A stretch of 46,812 nt of DNA from positions 1 to 46,812 of the forward strand of contig CADCBK010000005.1 in NCBI GenBank assembly GCA_902799665.1, read 5' to 3'. Both the position numbers and the translations under genes were made by a program. This document shows positions 24,944 to 32,548 of the stretch, one piece after another; position 1 is the first letter of the stretch, and every line of letters starts with the position of its first letter. A model generated the notes under the pieces. It made no database searches. It had not been told where the DNA came from and saw only the letters and a list, made by a program, of their open reading frames with translations. The DNA is from an uncultured Spirochaetaceae bacterium. GTDB lineage: Bacteria > Spirochaetota > Spirochaetia > Treponematales > Treponemataceae.

Positions 24944-26296
24944 TTATTTTACTTTTGTGAGCGAAACGTTGCTGATGTAAACCGTCGCTGTCGAGCCGAG
25001 CAAGCCAAGGTTGAACTCCAAGCGAGCCGCCGGGTCTGTGTCGTCGTTCATCACAAAGTCAAACTCGTAGGTTTTCTTTTCCGGTCCTACCGTGACTTTT
25101 GTGTCGGGAAGGTAGCGGATCCAGTTGCAGTTGGGAGCGGTTATCGCGGCGCGGATTTCGCGCTTGGCGTCGGCGCGCGCGTCAAACTTGTAATGGTACT
25201 TGCATCCTTCCTGCAAAGGAATGTCAGGCTGGACAACCTGCACGCTGTATTCCAAGTCGCCGGGAGTCTGCTGGCGGATCACCAATTCGCCGTCCTTAAC
25301 CGCGGCCGAGCCTTTTCCCGTTCCGAACAAAAGGAAGTCCCAGCCCTTGCCGTCTGACATGCTTTCGGCCTTGGCGAAATTTCCGTTGACGGCGTAGTTG
25401 CCCGACGCGTCAGGGTCGCGCAGCTTGACGTTGTTCGCGGGATTTGCGACGTTTTCGTTGTACTGCTTTTTTTGCCAAACGCGAACGTAGTCAACGACCA
25501 TTTGCGCGCGTTCGTCAAACTTTGTGCTGGCGTTGGGGTTTCCGGGCCAGTTTCCGCCGACGGCGACGTTCAAGATGATGTAGAAGGGCTGGTTGTAGGG
25601 AGCCGGGTACGGAACTTTCGCGCCGCCCTGCTTTTTGGTGAACCATTTGTTTTCGGTAAAGAAATGGTTTCCGTCAACATAAAAGCGAATCTCGCCGGGT
25701 TCCCATTCGCAGGCAAAGACGTGGAAGTCAGAAGCGAAATCCTTTCCCTTTGAGTTGTAAGTCTTTTGCTTCATCGTGTGGGGCTCGCCAAAGTGAAGCG
25801 TGGCGTATTGCGTGTTGGTCTGGTGTCCCAAAACTTCCATGATGTCGATTTCGCCGCACTTGGGCCACTGGCCGTAAAGGCCTTCGTTGGCCGGCATCAT
25901 CCAAAAGGCAGGAAGGAAGCCTTGTCCCTTGGGAACCTTAAGCCGCGCCTCAAAGCGGCCGTACTTAAAGTTGCGCTTGTTCATTGTGTTGACGCGGCCC
26001 GAAGTGTACTTGTTGCCGGTCTTGAGCGGCTGGATTACCAAGCAGCCGTCCTTGACGTAAGTGTTTTTGGGGGAATCGTCGTAGCTCTGCAATTCGCTGT
26101 TGACCCAGCCGGGCTGGTGGAACTCAAAGTTCCAGTCATTCATGTTCAACGAAGAGCCGTCAAACTCGTCGTGCCAAACAAGGTCGCTTGCAGTGTAGAC
26201 TGAACTTCCGACAGGAGCCAATCCATTGTCAGCGGCAAAGCCAAAAACCGAAGCCGCGACGCTCAAGGCGGCGGCTAAAAAAATCGTTCTTTTCAT
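24944..26296 (-). CDS. Secreted GH16 beta-glucanase with carbohydrate-binding module
   Basis: A 450-residue enzyme with a signal peptide (MKRTIFLAAALSVAASVFGFA), a GH16 catalytic domain (about 30-285) and a C-terminal CBM4/9-like beta-sandwich (about 295-450). The catalytic motif E-I-D-I-M-E (in GEIDIMEVLGH) and the surrounding WPKCGEID, QPFYIILNVAVGGNWPG segments fit laminarinases and lichenases, which cut beta-1,3 or mixed beta-1,3/1,4-glucans. ATG 26296 is chosen because AAGGAAAGG lies just upstream and it begins the signal peptide. The gene follows the lipoprotein at 26328 after 31 bases, so the two are co-transcribed. Confidence 0.93.
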   Translation of the reverse strand: MKRTIFLAAALSVAASVFGFAADNGLAPVGSSVYTASDLVWHDEFDGSSLNMNDWNFEFHQPGWVNSELQSYDDSPKNTYVKDGCLVIQPLKTGNKYTSGRVNTMNKRNFKYGRFEARLKVPKGQGFLPAFWMMPANEGLYGQWPKCGEIDIMEVLGHQTNTQYATLHFGEPHTMKQKTYNSKGKDFASDFHVFACEWEPGEIRFYVDGNHFFTENKWFTKKQGGAKVPYPAPYNQPFYIILNVAVGGNWPGNPNASTKFDERAQMVVDYVRVWQKKQYNENVANPANNVKLRDPDASGNYAVNGNFAKAESMSDGKGWDFLLFGTGKGSAAVKDGELVIRQQTPGDLEYSVQVVQPDIPLQEGCKYHYKFDARADAKREIRAAITAPNCNWIRYLPDTKVTVGPEKKTYEFDFVMNDDTDPAARLEFNLGLLGSTATVYISNVSLTKVK

Positions 26297-26327
26297 GTTA
26301 CCTTTCCTTGCCTGATGGGGGCGAATG

Positions 26328-27410
26328 TCATTTGCTCGCCGGAGCCGCGACGAATTCAATCTTCAAGATTCTTGTTCCGTGGGCCTGAACGCCGACACCC
26401 TTTGTCTTAAGGATGTCAATTTCAGCGGCGCTGGGAGTGTAAACCATTGCGAACACATGGCTTTCATCGTAGTCGTCTGTGCTGTCAGCCTTCTTATAAA
26501 GGGGCTTGAGATTTCCATTGGGCTGATGTGTATTAGAGTCAAGCTCAATCTCGCCGCCAGTGATTGTTCCGCCTGTAAGCTTGTTGGTAGTATTTTTATC
26601 GACTTTATCCAAAAGCTGAATGAGGCTGTAGCAGTCATCATACTTGTGGGCCTCGCCTTTTGATTCATCTACATACTTGTCTGTGTTTTTTCTGACAGTG
26701 AACTTGATTTGCGAGCCTGTAACAGCGGCGGCGAATTTTGCAGCCTCGAAAGTCTTCGGTGTCCAATCTTCTGTCCAGCCTTCGCTGCTTTCAAAAAGAA
26801 GGCCAGGGTCTTGCGTTTGGGGCTGTGTCTGCGTCTGCTCAGGCGTTGTTGTCTGAGTCGCCGGTGTCGCTGAAGCGGCCGCCTTGAAAGATTCAACTTT
26901 TAAAAGGGTCACAGTGTCAGCGCCAAAGATTTTAACGCCGCCCCAAGCGCCGTCTTTTTCCTGACCTTTTATCAGAGCCACATCAGAGTCGCTCAATTTT
27001 ACTGTAACTGTTTGATTGTCGCCAGTCGGCAAATTCAACGCGCCGTCATCTCCAATGCTTCCATCGCTTATAGTCGCAGGCTTGAGTTCTGTCCACGGGT
27101 CGCAAGCAGCCAACTTTATCGCGCCGGCGCTTGCGTTATAAGTAACGCGAAGGCTGTCAAAATCCGCCGTAAACTTTGCGTGGTCGATTGAAACGCCATT
27201 AGCGCCCCAGTCGATTTTTTGCGATCCGCTCCAAACCTCGTTATAGGAAATCGTCGCCGGACTTTGCGTCTGTCCACTTCCGCCGCCCTGCGGTGTCTGC
27301 TGTTGATTCGGCGAACCGTCTCCAGCGGCGTTGGAGCAGCCAAAGAACAAGGCGCCGCACAAAGCCGCGGCGCTAACGCCATAAAGAATTTTTCCAAACA
27401 ATTTCATCAT
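26328..27410 (-). CDS. Surface lipoprotein with two glycan-binding-like domains
   Basis: A 360-residue lipoprotein with lipobox LFFGC and a Ser/Gln/Gly-rich spacer. Two similar beta-rich units follow: one starting at YNEVWSGSQKIDWG (about 55-175) and one at LLFESSEGWTEDW (about 205-355), separated by a Thr/Gln/Pro linker. The W-x-G-S-x-x-I-D-W-G start resembles small glycan-binding sandwich domains attached to beta-glucanases. Upstream of the GH16 gene in the same operon, it is probably a surface binding protein for beta-glucan. Two adjacent ATGs exist; GGAGGTCT precedes the first. Confidence 0.75.
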   Translation of the reverse strand: MMKLFGKILYGVSAAALCGALFFGCSNAAGDGSPNQQQTPQGGGSGQTQSPATISYNEVWSGSQKIDWGANGVSIDHAKFTADFDSLRVTYNASAGAIKLAACDPWTELKPATISDGSIGDDGALNLPTGDNQTVTVKLSDSDVALIKGQEKDGAWGGVKIFGADTVTLLKVESFKAAASATPATQTTTPEQTQTQPQTQDPGLLFESSEGWTEDWTPKTFEAAKFAAAVTGSQIKFTVRKNTDKYVDESKGEAHKYDDCYSLIQLLDKVDKNTTNKLTGGTITGGEIELDSNTHQPNGNLKPLYKKADSTDDYDESHVFAMVYTPSAAEIDILKTKGVGVQAHGTRILKIEFVAAPASK

Positions 27411-27489
27411 AGACCTCCAAAATTTTGAAATGTTATGAAAAGCATATTACAATTTTCCAAAAAACATGATGTTAAATTTGTCAGCATAA

Positions 27490-27518
27490 TTGCATTTTTT
27501 TCGGTTTTTCGCTATAAT
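27490..27518 (+). promoter_or_regulatory. Promoter of leaderless araC-type gene
   Basis: TTGCAT (27490-27495), 17 bases, TATAAT (27513-27518) and 8 T-rich bases to the ATG. The 100-base region between this gene and the divergent lipoprotein would also contain the regulator's operator. Confidence 0.7.
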
Positions 27519-27526
27519 CTTTTTTT

Positions 27527-28264
27527 ATGAAAATTCGAGGCAAAAAATTTCCAAAGGAAGCGTTCCTGCAAATGGAATTCCACAACGCGCGCTTGGCCTA
27601 CGAACGCGAGCTGGAATTTTACAACGCGGTAAAGCAGGGAGACTTAAAGAAATTAAAAAAGCTCATCGTTCCCCTGGAAGACGAGCGGCTTGGCCTCCTT
27701 TCCAAAGACCCCCTAAGGAATTTAAAATACCATTTGATAACGACCATCGCGCTGATAACGCGCTTTTGCATAGAGGGAGGGCTTCCTCTTAACATCGCCT
27801 ACAGTTTGAGCGACTCCTACATTCAGCAGATTGACTTGGCGACAGACAAGGAGATGATTTCGTTCCTGCACAGAGACTTGATTTACGACTACGCCTCAAA
27901 AATGAAGGACTTGCTCTCAACTCCCGGCATTTCGCAAGCGATAAAAAGAACCATCGACTATATTGTTGACAACATTCAAAAACGCATTACGCTGGAAAAA
28001 ATTTCAAGGGCGGTCGGCATTAACAGAACTTACCTATGCGAGCTTTTTAAAAAAGAAACCGGCGTTTCAATCCAGCGCTACATAACAAAGTTAAAAATCG
28101 AGGCTGCGGCCAACATGCTGGCCTACGAGGACTTTTCGGTTTTGGAAATCAGCGACTATTTTTCGTTCTCGTCGTCAAGCCATTTTTGCTCTGTTTTCAA
28201 AAAGGAAACAGGCCTTAGCCCCAACGCCTACCGCCGCGCCAACTACCGCCAGCACTGGAAATAA
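27527..28264 (+). CDS. AraC-family transcriptional regulator
   Basis: A 245-residue regulator. The C-terminal 100 residues are a double helix-turn-helix AraC/XylS domain (ITLEKISRAVGINRTYLCELFKKETG, then EISDYFSFSSSSHFCSVFKKETGLSPNAYRR). The N-terminal part (about 20-125) resembles the helical domain seen in a subgroup of AraC proteins from Firmicutes and spirochaetes, with RLAYERELEFYNAVKQGD, a R-N-L-K-Y block and a FCIEGGLP segment, but has no cupin sugar-binding fold. Because it is divergent from the GH16/lipoprotein operon, it probably controls that operon. TATAAT lies 8 bases upstream of ATG 27527, so the mRNA is probably leaderless. Confidence 0.88.
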   Translation: MKIRGKKFPKEAFLQMEFHNARLAYERELEFYNAVKQGDLKKLKKLIVPLEDERLGLLSKDPLRNLKYHLITTIALITRFCIEGGLPLNIAYSLSDSYIQQIDLATDKEMISFLHRDLIYDYASKMKDLLSTPGISQAIKRTIDYIVDNIQKRITLEKISRAVGINRTYLCELFKKETGVSIQRYITKLKIEAAANMLAYEDFSVLEISDYFSFSSSSHFCSVFKKETGLSPNAYRRANYRQHWK

Positions 28265-28317
28265 GCCGCTACATCGCTTCGCGCGCGTGAACGGTCCTCC
28301 CCAGCTATTGACAACCT

Positions 28318-28346
28318 GCGCGTTTTTCATTATATTTAGATTGTAT
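28318..28346 (+). promoter_or_regulatory. Promoter of trxA
   Basis: TTGACA (28318-28323), 17 bases and TATATT (28341-28346). Transcription should start near 28353, leaving a leader of about 33 bases with a strong AAGGAGG. Confidence 0.8.
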
Positions 28347-28385
28347 ACGATTCTGTTTTATCAAAGCGGAATTAAGGAGGCTAAT

Positions 28386-28700
28386 ATGGCTGAAATCACA
28401 TTGACTTCGGAAAACTTCAAGGCGGAAGTTTTGGAATCAAAGGTTCCCGTTCTGGTTGACTTTTGGGCGACTTGGTGCGGCCCCTGCCAGATGATGGGCC
28501 CTGTCGTGGAAGAGCTGGCCAACGAAAGCGACGGCTCTTACAAAGTGGGCAAGGTGAACGTTGACGAGCAGGGAGACTTGGCTCAGGAATACGGAATCAT
28601 GAGCATTCCCGCCTTCTTTGTCTTTAAGGACGGAAAAGTCGCCGCCTCCACAGTCGGAGCGCAGGGAAAAGACGCCCTCCTTGAAATGATAAAGAACTAA
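28386..28700 (+). CDS. trxA: Thioredoxin
   Basis: A 104-residue thioredoxin, a small cytoplasmic disulfide reductase. The active site WATWCGPC is at residues 26-33, the cis-proline block SIPAFFVFKDG is in place, and the length is typical. ATG 28386 follows AAGGAGG; the longer in-frame version starting at 28287 would run through the promoter. The partner reductase trxB lies at 40005 in the same window but in a separate transcription unit. Confidence 0.96.
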   Translation: MAEITLTSENFKAEVLESKVPVLVDFWATWCGPCQMMGPVVEELANESDGSYKVGKVNVDEQGDLAQEYGIMSIPAFFVFKDGKVAASTVGAQGKDALLEMIKN

Positions 28701-28709
28701 CGCTAAAAT
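28681..28709 (+). promoter_or_regulatory. Promoter of leaderless DTW gene, inside trxA end
   Basis: TTGAAA (28681-28686), 17 bases, TAAAAT (28704-28709) in the context CGCTAAAAT, then 6 bases to ATG 28716. The -35 lies in the trxA coding sequence. Confidence 0.6.
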
Positions 28710-28715
28710 TGCTGC

Positions 28716-29414
28716 ATGAGATGTTACAAATGCTTTAGGCCGGACGGATTTTGTCTTTGCCAATACACAAAGCCGCCGGTCCAGTCTGGCCTTAAATTCA
28801 TCTTTCTCATGCACCCAAAGGAAGCCAAGCGGCAGCGCACTGGAACCGGCCGCATAAGCCACTTGTGCCTTCCAGACTCTGAGATTTTAGTCGCCTTGGA
28901 CTACACAAAGGACAATGTTCCCGGAAGGCGGCTTTTTGACCTTTTGTCCGATTCCAAATACCTTCCCCTTTTGCTCTACCCCGGAAACGACGCATGGAAC
29001 GCGGCCAACCCAAACTTTAAGAGCGCGGCTCGCGGAAAAATCTTGATGCCGATAATCGTTGACGCCACTTGGTTTTGCTCGCGGAAAATCTTGCAGCATA
29101 ATCCTTTTTTGCTGGACCTTCCAAAAATGTCCTTCGCAAAGGAATACCGTTCAATTTTTACCTTCAAGCACGAGCCGCGTCCTGAATGCGTTTCCACAGT
29201 AGAAACTTGCTACTATCTAATAAAGGAATTGCAAGAGGCCGGCCTGGCAAATCCAGAGGCCAACCCGGAGCCGCTTATGACGGCCTTTAAGAAAATGATA
29301 AGCGACCAGCTTCGCGCCGAAAACGAGCGCGTCCAAGGCCTTCGCCCCAGCACCCACGGCTACGACTGGAAATACACAAAGATTAAAGAAGACCCATTCG
29401 CCGCGGAAAAGTAG
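28716..29414 (+). CDS. DTW-domain protein, probable tRNA acp3U transferase
   Basis: A 232-residue protein with an N-terminal Cys cluster (CYKCFRPDGFCLC), the MHPKEAKRQRTGTG block, the defining D-A-T-W motif near residue 117 and a C-terminal HGYDWK. DTW-domain proteins of the TapT/Tsr3-related group transfer a 3-amino-3-carboxypropyl group from SAM, to uridine in tRNA in bacteria. The start is supported by a -10 box 6 bases upstream and by the Cys cluster beginning at residue 3; there is no Shine-Dalgarno. It follows trxA by 15 bases. Confidence 0.82.
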   Translation: MRCYKCFRPDGFCLCQYTKPPVQSGLKFIFLMHPKEAKRQRTGTGRISHLCLPDSEILVALDYTKDNVPGRRLFDLLSDSKYLPLLLYPGNDAWNAANPNFKSAARGKILMPIIVDATWFCSRKILQHNPFLLDLPKMSFAKEYRSIFTFKHEPRPECVSTVETCYYLIKELQEAGLANPEANPEPLMTAFKKMISDQLRAENERVQGLRPSTHGYDWKYTKIKEDPFAAEK

Positions 29415-29421
29415 ACCGCGC

Positions 29422-29464
29422 TCCAATTAGGCGCGAGCCGCCTTATGCGAGCGCCGTAATTGGA
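29422..29464. repeat. Long imperfect hairpin after the DTW gene
   Basis: TCCAATTA-GGCGC (29422-29434) pairs with GCGCC-g-TAATTGGA (29451-29464), 13 pairs with one bulge. No T-run follows on either strand. Confidence 0.5.
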
Positions 29465-29476
29465 AGATCCGCCCGA

Positions 29477-29509
29477 TTGACAGTTCGCGCAAGCGAACAT
29501 GTGTATAAT
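29477..29509 (+). promoter_or_regulatory. Orphan promoter-like site with dyad in a 21-base spacer
   Basis: TTGACA (29477-29482) and TATAAT (29504-29509) are 21 bases apart, and the spacer contains the perfect dyad GTTCGC-GCAA-GCGAAC (29483-29498). No forward gene follows; transcription would run into the 3' end of the Uup gene as antisense. Confidence 0.35.
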
Positions 29510-29520
29510 TTCCTTAACAA

Positions 29521-29537
29521 AGCGATGCAAAGCATCG
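29521..29537 (-). terminator. Probable terminator hairpin of the Uup gene
   Basis: Read on the minus strand, GCGATGC-TTT-GCATCGC is followed by TTTGTT, 24 bases after the Uup stop. The T-tract is weak. Confidence 0.45.
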
Positions 29538-29560
29538 CAACATATGATTATGGTCTTGCA

Positions 29561-31576
29561 TTAACCAACACGAGCGGCCAGTTCCTCCCAGCGCGCGTAT
29601 TTTGCGTCAAGGGCGGCGGACAGGGATTGGTACTCGTCGTTCCAGGCGCGGATCTTCGCAAAGTCGCTTTCGCCGCTGGAAAGCGCGGCCTCAAGCTCTG
29701 TCTTTCGCGCCTCAAGCGTTTCTATGTCGGACTCCAAGGCGGCGAATTCTTTTTGCTCTTTGAACGAAAGTTTTTTTGGCTTGTCAGCAGGCGCAGCCTG
29801 CGGCGATTCTTGGCCCTGCAAGGAATTTGAGGCGCCGCCGTTTTGCGCTTGGCCGCCGTTTTGTCCGCCGCCCGATTTTTGGGCTTGCGAGGCTTTCTGG
29901 CTTTGCGCGCCCAATCGTTCCTCGCGCTCTCTTTCCTTTAAAAGCTCGATGTACTCGGAGCACTTTCCGACAAAGCCTGACACGCTTCCGTCGTCTTCCA
30001 AAATGAAAAGCGTGTCGCAAACCTTGTCCATAAAATAGCGGTCGTGGCTGACGACCAAAAGGCAGCCCTTGAACTGAGTCAAAAAGTCTTCCAATATGTT
30101 CATCGTCCAAATGTCAAAGTCGTTGGTCGGCTCGTCAAGGATGATGAAGTTGGGGTTTGAAATCAAAAGTCGCACAAGGTAAAGGCGCTTTCGCTCGCCG
30201 CCGCTCAAGGACGAAACAGGCGAATGCTGGATTTTCCCTTCAAAGCCAAACTCGTTCAAAAAAAGCGCGGCGCTAAGTTTCCGGCCGTCGTTAAGCTCAA
30301 TCCATTCGGCCGCCTCTTCGATGTATTCAAGAGAGGTCATCGCCAGGTCTTTGAATGTCGGGTTTTGCTCGTAGTAGGCGATGTGGGTGTTCACGCCAAG
30401 AACAATGCTTCCGCTGTCGGGAGGAAGGCGGCCGGCTATCATGTTCAGGAGCGTCGTTTTTCCGCTTCCGTTGTTGCCGTAGATTCCGATTTTTTGTCCC
30501 TTGCTGAAGGTGTAGGAAAAGTCTTTTAGGACGGGCGACGTCGCGGCCGCATCTTGGGCTTGCGTTCCGTTCCCGCAAGCGACGGCAAAGCCTTTTGGAA
30601 AATTTTTTGAAAGCCTATGAAGCTCCAAAATTTTTCCGCCCAGGCGCGTTTCCTTGGTCTCAAAGCTAAAGCCCTTGTCTTCCTGGAATTTTTCGTGGGC
30701 GATAAGCTGCTGGTCGCGCTGGATTCGCGCCTTTGCCTTGGTTCCGCGGGCGCAGGGGCCGCGCAAAAGCCAGTCGCGCTCAAAGCGCAAGACGGACTCA
30801 ATGCGGCGGTCGGTGTTCTTGGCGATTTCAATTTCCTTTTCTTTCTTTTCAAGATACTCGGAATAATTTCCGTGGTAGAGCGTAAGCCGCCCGCGTTCCA
30901 GCTCGTAAATGTCGGAGCAGACGCTGTCCAAAAAATACCGGTCATGCGTGACCATAAAGACGGCGCGGTCAGTGTTCCGCAAATAATCCTCCAGCCAAGA
31001 AATCGTCTTTATGTCCAAATGGTTTGTCGGCTCGTCGAGCAAAAGAATTTTTGTGTCCTCGACCAAGACTTGGGCCAGCGCGACTTTTTTCGCCATGCCG
31101 CCGCTAAGGCTTTTCATCTTGCGGTCAAGGTCGTGGATTCCAAGCGTTGAAAGTATCGAAGAAATTTGCGCCTCGTAGTTCCACAAGTCGCCGTCGTTCA
31201 TTTTCTTTTCAAGCGCGTCGTAGCGTTCCGCCTGCGCCGGATTCAAGCTTCCCAAATTGACACAAAGGCTTTGGTACTCGTTTATGGTTTTTAATTTTGG
31301 GGAATCGCTTTTAAAGATGTGGCCGCGAATCGTATCGTCGCCGTCAAAGGCCGGCGTTTGCGCAAGGTAGGAAAAGCCGGCTTTCTTGTTAAAGACCACG
31401 CTGCCCTTGTCGGGAGCCAAAACGCCAGCGACGCAATTGAGCAAAGTGGATTTTCCGGCGCCGTTCTTTCCGATAAGCGCGGCCTTTTGCCCTTCGTCCA
31501 AGCCAAGCGTCACGTCGGTAAAAAGCGGAGCTTCCCGTCCGATTTTTGTGAGATCCTTTATCGAAAGCAAATTCAT
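29561..31576 (-). CDS. ABC-F ATPase, Uup-like
   Basis: A 671-residue cytoplasmic protein with two ABC domains: Walker A GKNGAGKST near 36 and GNNGSGKTT near 377, signatures LSGGMAKK and LSGGERKR, and Walker B ILLLDEPTNHLD and IILDEPTNDFD. The linker has FERDWLLRGPCARGTKAKARIQR, typical of Uup. A Gln/Gly/Ala-rich stretch (about 570-610) precedes a C-terminal coiled coil (ALESDIETLEARKTELEAAL). ABC-F proteins act on the ribosome, and Uup also affects DNA branch intermediates and transposon excision. Extra segments in the second ABC domain and the linker carry copies of a short repeat. Its ATG overlaps the PilZ gene stop (ATGA), so the two are translationally coupled. Confidence 0.9.
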   Translation of the reverse strand: MNLLSIKDLTKIGREAPLFTDVTLGLDEGQKAALIGKNGAGKSTLLNCVAGVLAPDKGSVVFNKKAGFSYLAQTPAFDGDDTIRGHIFKSDSPKLKTINEYQSLCVNLGSLNPAQAERYDALEKKMNDGDLWNYEAQISSILSTLGIHDLDRKMKSLSGGMAKKVALAQVLVEDTKILLLDEPTNHLDIKTISWLEDYLRNTDRAVFMVTHDRYFLDSVCSDIYELERGRLTLYHGNYSEYLEKKEKEIEIAKNTDRRIESVLRFERDWLLRGPCARGTKAKARIQRDQQLIAHEKFQEDKGFSFETKETRLGGKILELHRLSKNFPKGFAVACGNGTQAQDAAATSPVLKDFSYTFSKGQKIGIYGNNGSGKTTLLNMIAGRLPPDSGSIVLGVNTHIAYYEQNPTFKDLAMTSLEYIEEAAEWIELNDGRKLSAALFLNEFGFEGKIQHSPVSSLSGGERKRLYLVRLLISNPNFIILDEPTNDFDIWTMNILEDFLTQFKGCLLVVSHDRYFMDKVCDTLFILEDDGSVSGFVGKCSEYIELLKEREREERLGAQSQKASQAQKSGGGQNGGQAQNGGASNSLQGQESPQAAPADKPKKLSFKEQKEFAALESDIETLEARKTELEAALSSGESDFAKIRAWNDEYQSLSAALDAKYARWEELAARVG

Positions 31577-32415
31577 TTGTCTTCGCTCTCGCCTTCGGCA
31601 AAGGCCTTGGAGTAGTCTTCCTCGTCGCGCGGATGGCTCTTTATGATTGCGTTGATGTCGCTTTCAAAGCTTTCTGCGATGTACTTGTGGACAAATTCCT
31701 TGTTCTCGCCAACGAGCGGATTCTTAAAAAGCAAGACCAATTTTTCAACTCCGCCCGCGGTGAATGTCGCGTAAACGGCCACCTCGCCGACAGAGATTTG
31801 CTTTCCGGCAAGCGAAAAATTGACGGAACTAATAACCGTTCCCTTTTGGAAAAACTGAGCGAACTTAGGCTCAACCGCGCAAGCCGAGCCCACTATGCTT
31901 ATGTCGTGCATCTTGAACTTGTACAAGCGGCCGTCCATTTCCGCAAGGGCAATCGCGTCCTTGTCGTTGGCGCAAGAAACGCGCACGTATTGGCGCCTTC
32001 CCTTGGCGTTCTTCTCTTCCAGCTGCAGCTCAATCGCTTGCGTCAAAAAAGATGTCCGAGGATTGAATGATATGACGCCTTCATAGCAAGGCTTGGCCTC
32101 CTCAAGCGCCTTCTTTTCCTTTATGTTCAAATCGGAAGTCAATAAATAGAAAATCGTGGAAGTTAACGAGCCGTCCTTGGAGCAGGAAACGATGAAGTTT
32201 ATCATCTTGCGCTTGGCTGTGGCTTCGTCGGCGTAAACAATGCAAATCGAGTCCTTGTATTCGCGCAAAACGTTTTTGGCGTCGCGATAATTTTGGATAA
32301 AATAAACTTCATATTCGTCCTCGGCAAGTTTTTTGAACACTTCGCCGTGGCCGGGAAAGTCGGGGTTGAGAAAAATTACCTTGTGGCCAAACATCGCCTG
32401 CTGGTTTTCCGCCAT
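31573..32415 (-). CDS. PilZ-domain protein with receiver-like N-terminus
   Basis: A 280-residue cytoplasmic protein. The C-terminal domain has both c-di-GMP contacts of PilZ: R-x3-R at 141-145 and D-x-S-x2-G at 171-176. The N-terminal 120 residues have the size and hydrophobic strand pattern of a response-regulator receiver (KVIFLNP, VYFI, SICIVYADE, IFYLLTSD), but the phospho-acceptor layout is not clear. It is probably a c-di-GMP effector, and in spirochaetes PilZ proteins influence motility. ATG 32415 is chosen because TTGACA, a 17-base spacer and TATGCT end 7 bases upstream. The stop overlaps the Uup start by 4 bases. Confidence 0.8.
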   Translation of the reverse strand: MAENQQAMFGHKVIFLNPDFPGHGEVFKKLAEDEYEVYFIQNYRDAKNVLREYKDSICIVYADEATAKRKMINFIVSCSKDGSLTSTIFYLLTSDLNIKEKKALEEAKPCYEGVISFNPRTSFLTQAIELQLEEKNAKGRRQYVRVSCANDKDAIALAEMDGRLYKFKMHDISIVGSACAVEPKFAQFFQKGTVISSVNFSLAGKQISVGEVAVYATFTAGGVEKLVLLFKNPLVGENKEFVHKYIAESFESDINAIIKSHPRDEEDYSKAFAEGESEDK

Positions 32416-32422
32416 GCTATAT

Positions 32423-32451
32423 AGCATACATCAGTTTTTTAAATTTGTCAA
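32423..32451 (-). promoter_or_regulatory. Promoter of leaderless PilZ gene
   Basis: Minus strand: TTGACA (32451-32446), 17 bases, TATGCT (32428-32423), then 7 bases to the ATG. Confidence 0.65.
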
Positions 32452-32512
32452 ACAAGACGGACGCGGCGGAAGCAAGGACAGAGCGGGGCGCGAAAGCCCC
32501 AGCGTTTTTATC

Positions 32513-32541
32513 TAGCCAAAAACGGAAACATGCGCTACAAT
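32513..32541 (+). promoter_or_regulatory. Promoter of leaderless membrane-protein gene
   Basis: TACAAT (32536-32541) in the context TGCGCTACAAT lies 7 bases before ATG 32549. The -35 (TAGCCA) is weak. Confidence 0.5.
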
Positions 32542-32548
32542 AGAAAGA

